A stretch of 33,946 nucleotides of DNA from positions 1 to 33,946 of the forward strand of contig JABMSB010000087.1 of the NCBI GenBank assembly GCA_013202205.1, in the 5' to 3' direction. Shown here piece after piece: positions 26,305 through 33,856 of this stretch. Below the pieces are notes generated by a model. The model was not told the origin of the DNA and ran no database searches. It saw only the letters and a list, made by a program, of their open reading frames with translations. The stretch comes from Candidatus Omnitrophota bacterium. GTDB taxonomy: Bacteria > Omnitrophota > Gorgyraeia > JABMSB01. The first letter of the stretch is position 1. The number at the start of each line of letters is the position of its first letter. Position numbers and translations under genes: made by a program.

Positions 26305-28098
26305 ATGGAACTGTCACGAATAAGAAATTTTTCAATAATAGCGCATATAGACCATGGTAAATCTACCCTGGCAGACCGGTTCCTGCAGTTTACAGGCGCC
26401 ATAGGCGACCGCGAATTCAGGAATCAGGTGCTAGATGACATGGATCTGGAGAGGGAGCGGGGCATTACCATCAAGGCCTCCGCGGTCAAAATCGCCTACA
26501 AGGCAAAGGACGGGATAGAATACCTTCTAAACTTTATCGATACACCGGGCCATGTCGATTTTACCTATGAGGTGTCAAAGTCCCTTGCCGCGGTCGAGGG
26601 CGCGCTTCTTTTGGTAGATGCCGCGCAGGGCGTTGAGGCGCAAACGGTAGCAAATCTCTATCTCGCCATGGAGCACGACGTGATGATAATACCCGTGATA
26701 AACAAGATAGATCTTGCAAACGCCCAGATCGATGATGTCAAGCACCAGATATCGTCGATACTCGACTTTCCCGAAGATGAGATAATTTTAGCCAGCGCCA
26801 AAGAAGGCATAGGTACGGAAGAGATTCTTGAGCGCATCGTAAAGAAGGTGCCTCTGCCCTCAGGGAGCGAGGAAGCGCCCCTGCAGGTATTGGTCTTCGA
26901 TTCCAATTTCAATACATACAAGGGCGTGATAATTTATGTGCGCGTCTTCAACGGATATCTTAAGCCGAACATGAAGATACAGATGATGAGCAGTAAAAAG
27001 GTGTACCAGATACAGGAGGTCGGGGTATTTAAGCCCCACCCCACAAAGATCGACAGGCTATCGTGTGGTGAGGTCGGATACATCACCTGCAATATACGTG
27101 ACGCAAAAGAGGTCAGTACGGGTGACACGATAACAGACGCCCTACATCCGGCAGCTGTAGCTCTGCCCGGGTATAAGAAGATGCTGCCGATGGTCTATAG
27201 CGGTATTTATCCGGTAAATGCAAAGGATTTTAAAAAATTACGCGATGCGGTTGAGAAGTTACGGCTCTCCGACGCATCTTTCGTTTATGAACCGGAATCC
27301 TCGGTAACTTTAGGGTATGGGTTTAGATGCGGTTTTTTAGGCCTCTTGCACATGGAGATAGTCCAGGAGCGCCTGGAAAGAGAATTCGATCTAAACCTGG
27401 TCATGACGACGCCGAGTGTAATATATCAGGTGCGTAAGATAAACGGTGAATTACTCGAGGTGGATAACCCGAGCAAGATGCCTCCTCCGAATGAGATAAG
27501 TGAGACGCTGGAGCCTTATGCAAGGGCCTATATAATGCTCCCAAAAGACTCGATGGGCTCTATATTGGAGCTGGCTGAATCTAAACGCGGCGAGTATGTA
27601 AGCACTGAATATCTGGATGAGAATAAGGCGCGTCTAGTGTATCTTATACCGCTCTCGGAAGTCATAGTAGATTTCTACGACAAGATAAAGTCTATGACCC
27701 GCGGGTATGGGTCTTTGGATTATGAATTCTTAGAATATAGGGTTACTAAGCTTGTGCGGTTGGACATATTGATAAATGATGAACCCTGCGACGCGCTCTC
27801 CTCACTCGTATTTAAGGATAAGGCATACAATAAAGGCAGGGCGCTGGTAGATGCGCTAAAAGACGCAATACCCCGCCAGCTTTACCAGGTCGCCATACAG
27901 GCGGCTATAGGCACCCAGGTGATAGCGCGTTCAAGTGTACGCGCGTTGTCAAAGGATGTCACGGCCAAGTGTTACGGTGGAGATATAACGCGTAAGAGGA
28001 AGTTGTGGGCCAAGCAGAAGAAGGGCAAGAAGCGCATGAAGCAGTTTGGTAAGGTACAGATTCCCCAGGAAGCTTTCCTTGCAGCGCTAAAGGTATAA
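26305..28098 (+). CDS. lepA: Elongation factor 4
   Basis: LepA is a translational GTPase that acts on stalled or assembling ribosomes. I take the ATG at 26305 because MELSRIRNFSIIAHIDHGKSTLADR is the normal N terminus; the track's 30-residue extension runs back into the phosphatase gene. The 597-residue product has G1 HIDHGKST at 14-21, RERGITIKAS (G2), DTPGHVDF (G3) and NKIDLANA (G4). The unique LepA C-terminal domain includes DKAYNKGRALVDALKDAIPRQ and ends with KRMKQFGKVQIPQEAFLAALK. This length and ending are usual for the family. Confidence 0.98.
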   Translation: MELSRIRNFSIIAHIDHGKSTLADRFLQFTGAIGDREFRNQVLDDMDLERERGITIKASAVKIAYKAKDGIEYLLNFIDTPGHVDFTYEVSKSLAAVEGALLLVDAAQGVEAQTVANLYLAMEHDVMIIPVINKIDLANAQIDDVKHQISSILDFPEDEIILASAKEGIGTEEILERIVKKVPLPSGSEEAPLQVLVFDSNFNTYKGVIIYVRVFNGYLKPNMKIQMMSSKKVYQIQEVGVFKPHPTKIDRLSCGEVGYITCNIRDAKEVSTGDTITDALHPAAVALPGYKKMLPMVYSGIYPVNAKDFKKLRDAVEKLRLSDASFVYEPESSVTLGYGFRCGFLGLLHMEIVQERLEREFDLNLVMTTPSVIYQVRKINGELLEVDNPSKMPPPNEISETLEPYARAYIMLPKDSMGSILELAESKRGEYVSTEYLDENKARLVYLIPLSEVIVDFYDKIKSMTRGYGSLDYEFLEYRVTKLVRLDILINDEPCDALSSLVFKDKAYNKGRALVDALKDAIPRQLYQVAIQAAIGTQVIARSSVRALSKDVTAKCYGGDITRKRKLWAKQKKGKKRMKQFGKVQIPQEAFLAALKV

Positions 28099-28121
28099 AA
28101 AAAATAAAAAGAGGCCCAAAT

Positions 28122-28721
28122 ATGGATAGAGTGAAGCTAAGGAAGATCTGGGATTACTGGTATGAAGAATGGATAAAGCCACTCATCATCGCCATAGTAC
28201 TCGCACTCATTATACGCACTTTTATCATACAGCCGTTTAAGATACCGTCAGGCTCTATGCGGCCGACCCTGGTTGAGGGAGATAGGATATTTGTCAGTAA
28301 ATTTATCTACGGTGCGCGCATACCATTCACCAATAAGCGTGTTTTCACCGTGCGCGCGCCTGCGCGCGGTGATGTGATGGTCTTCGAGTCGCCGCTCGAT
28401 CCGGATAAAGATTTCATAAAACGAGTGATAGGGCTTCCCGGGGAAGAGGTAGAGATAGCCAATGGCAAGATCAGGATAGATGGCGAGATCGCGGAAGAGC
28501 CTTCCTTTATCCATAACAACTATTACTATAATAGGTCTGTCTTTGGTAAGGAAGGGGAGGCCTTTGAAGTTCCCCAAGATTCCTATTATGTCCTGGGTGA
28601 CAATAGCGCCTCAAGCCGCGATTCCCGATACTGGGGGATCGTGCCAAAGGACAATATAATCGGCCGGGCCTTCTTCATATTCTGGCCGCCGAAACGTATA
28701 AAAATATTACGAAATAATTAG
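28122..28721 (+). CDS. lepB: Signal peptidase I
   Basis: LepB removes signal peptides from secreted proteins at the outer face of the inner membrane. The 199-residue protein has a single N-terminal membrane segment (about residues 19-36), the catalytic Ser45 in IPSGSMRPTL and the general base Lys100 in DFIKRVIGLPGE. The later GDNSASSRDSRYWG block is also diagnostic. It lies 23 bp after lepA, the classical lepA-lepB pairing. The secreted and lipoprotein genes nearby give it local substrates, but its role is global. Confidence 0.97.
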   Translation: MDRVKLRKIWDYWYEEWIKPLIIAIVLALIIRTFIIQPFKIPSGSMRPTLVEGDRIFVSKFIYGARIPFTNKRVFTVRAPARGDVMVFESPLDPDKDFIKRVIGLPGEEVEIANGKIRIDGEIAEEPSFIHNNYYYNRSVFGKEGEAFEVPQDSYYVLGDNSASSRDSRYWGIVPKDNIIGRAFFIFWPPKRIKILRNN

Positions 28722-28765
28722 TTGTAACTGGTTGTATTTAGTAGTGTTAGAACTCACCACCCCCC

Positions 28766-28793
28766 TTGACATCGTGTATATATGTGATATAGT
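28766..28793 (+). promoter_or_regulatory. Predicted internal sigma70-type promoter before the lipoprotein gene
   Basis: A consensus TTGACA (28766-28771) and TATAGT (28788-28793) are separated by 16 bp. The inferred start point near 28800 falls at the track's upstream ATG (28798), which would then lack a leader; this favours the GTG at 28816. It suggests that the lipoprotein, and perhaps pgsA-der-plsY, can be expressed apart from the upstream run. Confidence 0.65.
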
Positions 28794-28815
28794 TAAGATG
28801 GAAGGGAGGTTTAAG

Positions 28816-29034
28816 GTGAGGTATTTAATAATCTCCCTGTTAGTGCTTATGTTGGTGACCGTATCGGGATGTACTACCACCGAGAAGGGTGCAACATACG
28901 GTGGTCTCCTTGGTGCGGGTGCTGGTGCCATAATAGGAAACCAGTCAGACCATGCCCTTGGTGGTGCTGCGATTGGAGGGTTGGCCGGTGCTGCCGCAGG
29001 AGCGCTAATAGGCAATACGATGGAAGAGGACTAA
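28816..29034 (+). CDS. Small glycine-zipper lipoprotein
   Basis: The 72-residue product has a short hydrophobic signal segment followed by a lipobox VSGC, with the lipidated Cys near residue 18. A glycine-zipper region follows (GGLLGAGAGAIIG, GGAAIGGLAGAAAGALIG), as in OmpA/YMGG- and SlyB-type small envelope lipoproteins. The GTG start has AAGGGAGG 6 bp upstream; the longer versions in the track (from 28732 or 28798) have no site and overlap the promoter. Its exact role is unknown. Related proteins sit in the periplasm or outer membrane and can insert into membranes through the glycine zipper. Confidence 0.8.
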   Translation: MRYLIISLLVLMLVTVSGCTTTEKGATYGGLLGAGAGAIIGNQSDHALGGAAIGGLAGAAAGALIGNTMEED

Positions 29035-29046
29035 CAGTCTGTCTCT

Positions 29047-29595
29047 ATGAACCTCGCCAATAAGATCTCCATAGGCCGGATTCTCGTAATTCCTTTTTTT
29101 GTTGCTTCAATACTTTATTATCAAAGCAATAGGGGAATTCTTTCTTACTTGCCGCTGATCCTCTTTTCGCTGGCAGTCATAAGCGACGGGGTTGACGGTT
29201 TTATTGCGCGCCGGTTTAACCAAAAGACCCGCCTCGGTACCATACTCGACCCCATAGCAGACAAGGTCCTTTTGATAACTGCTTACCTCTGCCTCTCAAT
29301 GGCCGAAGGCCTACCTGCTGATATGAAGTTGCCGGCATGGGTCTCAGTCATAGTAGTTAGCCGTGACATGGTTATAATACTGGGTGCTATAATCATCTAC
29401 ATCATAGCCGGCAAGGTGGAGGCTGAACCTACTGCCTTAGGCAAGATGACGACATTTTTTCAGATGATGACGATCATAGCCGTACTCACCCATTTTCGGT
29501 TTGCGTATATATTGTGGAGTGTGGCCGTCATCCTTACCATTGCATCCGGCATAGATTACATTATAAAAGGATCAAGGCAATTAAATGAGACATAA
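29047..29595 (+). CDS. pgsA: CDP-diacylglycerol--glycerol-3-phosphate 3-phosphatidyltransferase
   Basis: PgsA makes phosphatidylglycerol phosphate, the first committed step to phosphatidylglycerol. The 182-residue membrane protein has the complete CDP-alcohol phosphotransferase motif: Asp47, Asp50-Gly51, Ala54-Arg55, Gly64, Asp68 and Asp72 (DGVDGFIARRF...GTILDPIAD). Several hydrophobic segments surround it. The family includes enzymes for other head groups; PgsA is the best fit by length and N terminus (NLANKISIGRILVIPFF). The ribosome binding site is weak. The 3' end overlaps der by 11 bp. Confidence 0.9.
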   Translation: MNLANKISIGRILVIPFFVASILYYQSNRGILSYLPLILFSLAVISDGVDGFIARRFNQKTRLGTILDPIADKVLLITAYLCLSMAEGLPADMKLPAWVSVIVVSRDMVIILGAIIIYIIAGKVEAEPTALGKMTTFFQMMTIIAVLTHFRFAYILWSVAVILTIASGIDYIIKGSRQLNET

Positions 29596-30922
29596 AAAAG
29601 AGCAAGTACCTGATATCAATGGATCCGGCATGCCGACGGTGACGATCGTAGGACGGCCCAATGTCGGTAAATCATCCCTATTTAACCGGATTCTTGGGCG
29701 AAGGCACGCCATAGTAGAACATGCCAGCGGCACGACGCGTGACAGGATAATAGCGAGCGTCGAAAAAGACGGATCTATCTTTAATCTCGTCGATACCGGC
29801 GGCTTTGTGCGCAAAGACGCGGATGAGATGGCGCACTCGGTTAAGCGCCAGATAAAGCTGGCAGTGGAGGAATCAGACCTTCTTCTCTTTGTCTGTGATG
29901 CAATAGACGGGATAACGCGCTTGGATGAGGAGTTCGTGCCCATACTCCGCCAATCCGGAAAGAATGTCCTGCTCATTGCCAATAAGGTAGATAATGAGAA
30001 GATGGAAGAGGATGTGATGCAGTTTTATCAATTAGGGTTTGACCATCTCTTTGCCGTTTCAGCGCTGCACAATAGGGGCATAGACGAAATCTTATCCCAT
30101 ATAGTATCAGGTCTCAAGCCGTCTCCCCCCGGCGCACCCCAGGAGGAATATCTGAAGATCGCCATAGTGGGTCGCCCCAACGTCGGAAAATCATCCTTCC
30201 TAAACTTTTGCCTTGGTACGGAACGTGTTCTCGTCGATGATAAGCCCGGGACGACAAGGGATTCAATAGATACGATCTGCGAGATAGACGGTACCAAGTA
30301 CCTCCTTATAGACACCGCCGGCATAAGACATAAGCGTAAGATAAAAGAGGCCGTCGATGTATATAGCATTATGAGGGCGGAGGAAGCCGTGCGCAGAAGT
30401 CAGGTTGTGCTCCTTCTGATAGACGGGTATGACGGTTTAAGAAAGGATGATATAAGAATATTGGACTTCGCGCTAAAGGCGGGCAGTGGACTTATCCTTG
30501 TCGTCAATAAGTGGGATCTTGTTAAGGAATTGCCTATGTCAGACTATATGGATATGTTGCGGGAGAGGTTTAAAAAAATAGAACTATATCCCGTGATATT
30601 CACATCGGCCAAGACGGGAAGGAATGTGTTGAAGGCGATGGCCTTAGCCGAAACGATTGAGGAGAACCGCAAAAGGCGCATACCCACACACAGGCTAAAT
30701 GAAATACTTAAAAATTTTAAGAAGTACTTTCCCATGAATGTGAAGGCCCAGTTTATGACACAAGTGGAGACCTCTCCTCCGCGTTTTCTGATCTTTGTAA
30801 ACAATACCAAAGATGTGCGGGCTGATACAATAAATCGCCTTGAGCGTGTATTGAGGCGTGAATTTGACTTCTCAGGCACACCCCTTAGATTTGACTTAAA
30901 GAAGAAAAGGAGTTTGAGATGA
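29585..30922 (+). CDS. der: GTPase Der (EngA), ribosome biogenesis
   Basis: Der is a double GTPase needed for 50S ribosome assembly. The 445-residue protein has two G domains, each with GRPNVGKS (23-30 and 196-203), followed by NKVD (about 133) and NKWD near residue 310. A C-terminal KH-like domain begins after about residue 350 and includes TQVETSPPRFLIFVNN. The first 17 residues (HKKEQVPDINGSG) are a short extension ahead of the usual start. It overlaps pgsA by 11 bp and plsY by 4 bp (ATGA at 30919). Confidence 0.98.
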   Translation: MRHKKEQVPDINGSGMPTVTIVGRPNVGKSSLFNRILGRRHAIVEHASGTTRDRIIASVEKDGSIFNLVDTGGFVRKDADEMAHSVKRQIKLAVEESDLLLFVCDAIDGITRLDEEFVPILRQSGKNVLLIANKVDNEKMEEDVMQFYQLGFDHLFAVSALHNRGIDEILSHIVSGLKPSPPGAPQEEYLKIAIVGRPNVGKSSFLNFCLGTERVLVDDKPGTTRDSIDTICEIDGTKYLLIDTAGIRHKRKIKEAVDVYSIMRAEEAVRRSQVVLLLIDGYDGLRKDDIRILDFALKAGSGLILVVNKWDLVKELPMSDYMDMLRERFKKIELYPVIFTSAKTGRNVLKAMALAETIEENRKRRIPTHRLNEILKNFKKYFPMNVKAQFMTQVETSPPRFLIFVNNTKDVRADTINRLERVLRREFDFSGTPLRFDLKKKRSLR

Positions 30923-31542
30923 CAGTATTATTTTTACTATCCGGACTTTTTTTATCATACTTAGTCGGCTCAATACCAACGAGCTATATCTTTGCGAAAT
31001 TATCCCGTGGTATCGATATCAGGAATTATGGCAGCGGTAATGTCGGTGCTACAAATGTTTATCGCACGGTAGGTAAATTGCCCGGCCTCTTAGTATTGAT
31101 CCTCGATATACTAAAAGGTGTTGTGGCCGTTTTGTTCATAACAAAGACCTTCTACAGGCCGGTGGGGAATATTGATTTTGAGGTTTATAAATTGGCGATT
31201 GGATTAGCAGTCGTTATCGGCCATGACTGGACCATATTTTTGAAATTCAAGGGTGGTAAAGGGGTTGCCACCTCAGCAGGCGTTTTATTCATGCTATGCC
31301 CAAACATCCTTGCCTTGGGCGCAATTACGTGGGTTATAACGGTATTGATAAGCAAATACGTTTCACTCTCATCGCTGGTCGCATCCGCCAGCATCCCTAT
31401 ATTTGCCGCTATTCTTGGCGAGCCTTTGGGTTTAATACTGGCTACAGCACTTCTCTGTTTAATGACCACGTACAAACACAAAGAGAATATCCGCCGCCTC
31501 ATGATGAAGCAAGAAAAGAAGGTCACCCAGAAGGCCACCTAA
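30919..31542 (+). CDS. plsY: Glycerol-3-phosphate acyltransferase PlsY
   Basis: PlsY acylates glycerol 3-phosphate using acyl phosphate, starting phospholipid synthesis. The 207-residue membrane protein shows the family motifs GSIPTSYIFAKL, the RNYGSGNVGATNVYRTVGK loop and KFKGGKGVATSAGV, with several membrane segments between them. A charged C-terminal tail (RLMMKQEKKVTQKAT) is present. It overlaps der by 4 bp with AAGGAG upstream. It closes the long co-directional run; repeat copy C begins 20 bp after its stop. Confidence 0.97.
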   Translation: MTVLFLLSGLFLSYLVGSIPTSYIFAKLSRGIDIRNYGSGNVGATNVYRTVGKLPGLLVLILDILKGVVAVLFITKTFYRPVGNIDFEVYKLAIGLAVVIGHDWTIFLKFKGGKGVATSAGVLFMLCPNILALGAITWVITVLISKYVSLSSLVASASIPIFAAILGEPLGLILATALLCLMTTYKHKENIRRLMMKQEKKVTQKAT

Positions 31543-31562
31543 AAGCCCCAACTTCTCCCCAA

Positions 31563-31619
31563 CCCAAGACGTTTCTACTTCCAATCGGGGATCTGCCCCA
31601 AACCCAATCGGGGATCTGT
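31563..31619 (+). repeat. Repeat arm, copy C (single arm, after plsY)
   Basis: These 57 bp match copies A (left arm) and B at nearly every position. They contain two direct copies of CCAATCGGGGATCTG (31580-31594 and 31604-31618) and a GGGG-atctg-CCCC mini-hairpin. The orientation is the same as the left arm of copy A. No inverted second arm follows; the next bases (ACCCTTATTGTATTG) are unrelated. It lies at the 3' end of the long gene run. Confidence 0.85.
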
Positions 31620-31660
31620 ACCCTTATTGTATTGTAGGTCCCTAACTCCTCAATCTTATT

Positions 31661-31689
31661 TTGACATTGGCAGTAAAATATGATATAAA
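31661..31689 (+). promoter_or_regulatory. Predicted sigma70-type promoter of the pilin-like gene
   Basis: A consensus TTGACA (31661-31666) and TATAAA (31684-31689) are separated by 17 bp. The inferred start near 31696 gives a leader of about 54 nt that contains the palindrome described at 31723-31748. Confidence 0.7.
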
Positions 31690-31722
31690 TTAATTAGAGG
31701 CCATCGTCGGTCTTATAAGCTA

Positions 31723-31748
31723 TTATCATCCCTAATATTAGGTGATAA
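31723..31748 (+). promoter_or_regulatory. Palindrome over the ribosome binding site of the pilin-like gene
   Basis: TTATCA-tc-CCTAATATTAGG-TGATAA contains a perfect 12-bp palindrome (31731-31742) flanked by complementary 6-mers with a 2-nt bulge. In RNA it can form a stem of about ten pairs with an AUAU loop. That stem would cover AGGTGA, the presumed ribosome binding site, and end 1 nt before the ATG. It could act as a translational switch or be bound as DNA by a dimer. Confidence 0.55.
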
Positions 31749-31749
31749 G

Positions 31750-32277
31750 ATGAATAGGCGTGCTTTTACATTACTTGAATTGATCATAGTCGTTTTGATT
31801 ACGGGTATCCTGGCCGTTGTGGCGATGCCCGAATATCAAAAGGCTATGCGCCGGTCTATGTGCGTTGAGGCGTATAATGTCTTCGCTGCCATAAAGGTTT
31901 CCCAGGAGGTCTATTTCGTTGAGAATCAAACATATGCCAGCGATATATCAGACTTCGATGTAATAATGCCACCCCAGACAAGCAGGTATTTTGAATACGG
32001 TATAAAGTTACCCGCTATCCCACTACCCCAGGACCAGGATACTGACTGGGTAGATATAGGCCCGTCGGACGATTATTGTATAGCTGCCTGGCGCGATGTG
32101 GGGACAAGCCCACCATATTTTCCGGAACACCCCCACATGCATAAAGACGGCGAGCCGGCCATTTATATGGTACCCGAAGAGGAGATGTATACAACGAACT
32201 ATCCTCCTGTTGCGCATTCCCACGGCAGTACGACACATACCCACTGTCTATGGGCTACCCCTGAAGTCATCGAGTAG
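31750..32277 (+). CDS. Type IV pilin-like / pseudopilin protein with histidine-rich C-terminal region
   Basis: The 175-residue product has a class III (prepilin) signal: a short basic leader MNRRA, then FTLLELIIVVLITGILAVVAMPEY. This gives Phe at +1, Glu at +5 and a hydrophobic N-terminal helix, as in type IV pilins and GspG/PilE-type proteins. The residue before the cut is Ala5, not the usual Gly. The C-terminal domain is unusual, with seven His within 39 residues (127, 129, 131, 156, 158, 163, 165) and three Cys (38, 110, 166). The last two Cys could form the pilin D-loop bridge. It has its own promoter. No other pilus genes are in the window. Confidence 0.8.
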   Translation: MNRRAFTLLELIIVVLITGILAVVAMPEYQKAMRRSMCVEAYNVFAAIKVSQEVYFVENQTYASDISDFDVIMPPQTSRYFEYGIKLPAIPLPQDQDTDWVDIGPSDDYCIAAWRDVGTSPPYFPEHPHMHKDGEPAIYMVPEEEMYTTNYPPVAHSHGSTTHTHCLWATPEVIE

Positions 32278-32370
32278 CCGCCTTTCGCACTTTTTCAACA
32301 GATAATCCAATACTATTTAACATAACTCCTTTACAGACAAAGCGTTACACGTTTTGGCTATGTTCGGATA

Positions 32371-32398
32371 TTGCAATTACCTTATTATATGTTATACT
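32371..32398 (+). promoter_or_regulatory. Predicted promoter of the secreted YD-repeat-like protein gene
   Basis: TTGCAA (32371-32376) and TATACT (32393-32398) are separated by 16 bp. The -10 box overlaps a palindrome: a perfect 12-bp TACTTATAAGTA (32395-32406) flanked by GTTA and TAAC (with a 2-nt GA insert on the right), spanning 32391-32412. This placement fits an operator. The leader would be about 23 nt, with AAGGTGATG as ribosome binding site. Confidence 0.55.
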
Positions 32399-32427
32399 TA
32401 TAAGTAGATAACAAAGGTGATGATAAA

Positions 32428-33804
32428 ATGAAGAAAAATACCAATAAAAGATGGTTATCGAAGCTGCTAAGTTTGGCCGTGGCAGCATCCATGCTCGTCA
32501 CAGCAGGCCCGGCTATAGGGCTGGTCTATGAATATGAGGATGGTGCGCGTGCATTATCAGGGTATCTTAAGGGTGACTCCGGCAAGAAGGAGACAGCAGC
32601 CGATATAACAATGGAAAGAGAGGTCCAGTACAGGACCGGGCTCGATCTTGATAACATGCCCCAAGGGGTTAGGGCTGCACTGAAGATGATAGATCTCTCA
32701 TCGTGGGGACTCAGCCTGAGCGACAGAATCAACATAGAGCATGATGGAAGTAGGCCAACATTTATCAGAGATGCAGATGGGAACATCTTGGGCAAATTTA
32801 ATTATACGGGAAATGGAAACTTAGAGTCCTTCGAGGATAGACAAAACCGCGTAAAGACAAATTTTTCTACCAGCAATACGTATACCTATCAGAGTACTTA
32901 TGTTACCGGCCAGGGCGGACCAGCCCAGAATTACGGATATGGAACTCAAACCCACACAGTAAATAATGCCCTTGGTTTAATGACACATATTTCTTTGACA
33001 GACCCGTATGGAAACGAAATCAGCGCCAATAATGTTCTTTCAACCACGAGTAACTATGAGAGAGGAATAATTGAGTTTGCAGAGGGCTCTCCTCTTGTAC
33101 CATGGTATAGTGGTGGATATCCCCCTGTATCTCGATATCGTGGCGGAGGTAATGATAAACTTATGTCCAAGCGCTTCGAATATGACGTCGATGGGAATTT
33201 GACACGAGAGGTACACTATACATGGTCTGCTGGGGCGCGAAATGGATATGGAAGGCAGGGAAGATATGCATATATGGCTAAAAATTATGACCAGGATGGA
33301 AATGTGAGCTATGCTAACTACAATGACCCCGCACCAGCTAGATGGGAGCCCACCTTTATTGGAACGCTTGTAAAGGATTCATATGGGCGGCTTGCAATAA
33401 ACGTGCAGACAGCTAGTGCTCCTGCAGGCGAAAATGTCGATCCTTCGAAATGCGAAAATAAGACATTTCTTCTGACGACTCGCTTCTCTGATGAAGGGGG
33501 GCAACCTGGTGTAAATCAGTGGAGTCAGCAAGATTTATCTACAGCCACAGGTGGAGGCGCAGCGAGTTTTTCGAGTCAAGACCTTGACTCCCTCGTTGGT
33601 AAACAGATTTCTATAACGGGTCATATATTGGGTACTGGCGATTATCGTATGAATGCGTCTGGGGCGGTTGGCGAAACACGAACGCTACCTCGCGTTAGAT
33701 ATCGGAACGAACAAAACCAGTGGGTATATGAATCGGCCCAACCTACTTTTGATAGCGAGCAAGTTGATATATTCAGCGTCTTCTCCGGTATTGAAATCCT
33801 CTAA
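32428..33804 (+). CDS. Secreted protein with YD/RHS-like repeat segments, function unknown
   Basis: The 458-residue product has a clear Sec signal peptide: basic KKNTNKRWLSK, hydrophobic LLSLAVAASMLVTAG, and a probable cut around residues 27-31. I do not recognise the family. Several stretches look like YD repeats of the RHS type: RDADGNILGKFNY (114-126), KRFEYDVDGNLTREVHY (248-264) and KNYDQDGNVSYANY (285-298). Other parts are rich in Gly, Asn, Tyr and Ser and look like an extracellular beta-rich protein. It ends abruptly 52 bp before the end of an IS transposase gene on the other strand, so its C terminus may have been cut by the insertion. The base composition looks more A/T-rich than the housekeeping genes. 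Confidence 0.6.
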   Translation: MKKNTNKRWLSKLLSLAVAASMLVTAGPAIGLVYEYEDGARALSGYLKGDSGKKETAADITMEREVQYRTGLDLDNMPQGVRAALKMIDLSSWGLSLSDRINIEHDGSRPTFIRDADGNILGKFNYTGNGNLESFEDRQNRVKTNFSTSNTYTYQSTYVTGQGGPAQNYGYGTQTHTVNNALGLMTHISLTDPYGNEISANNVLSTTSNYERGIIEFAEGSPLVPWYSGGYPPVSRYRGGGNDKLMSKRFEYDVDGNLTREVHYTWSAGARNGYGRQGRYAYMAKNYDQDGNVSYANYNDPAPARWEPTFIGTLVKDSYGRLAINVQTASAPAGENVDPSKCENKTFLLTTRFSDEGGQPGVNQWSQQDLSTATGGGAASFSSQDLDSLVGKQISITGHILGTGDYRMNASGAVGETRTLPRVRYRNEQNQWVYESAQPTFDSEQVDIFSVFSGIEIL

Positions 33805-33856
33805 CCTTCAGGTAGTTTTCAGGGATGGTTCCGATTACAACTTTGGAGCCGTTGTA

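Noticed and set aside
28732-28815. Longer N terminus for the glycine-zipper lipoprotein
   Set aside because: It would overlap the promoter and bury the signal peptide 28 residues into the protein.
31543-31660. Intrinsic terminator after plsY
   Set aside because: The GGGG-atctg-CCCC hairpins in the repeat are not followed by a T-run, so termination there is only a possibility.
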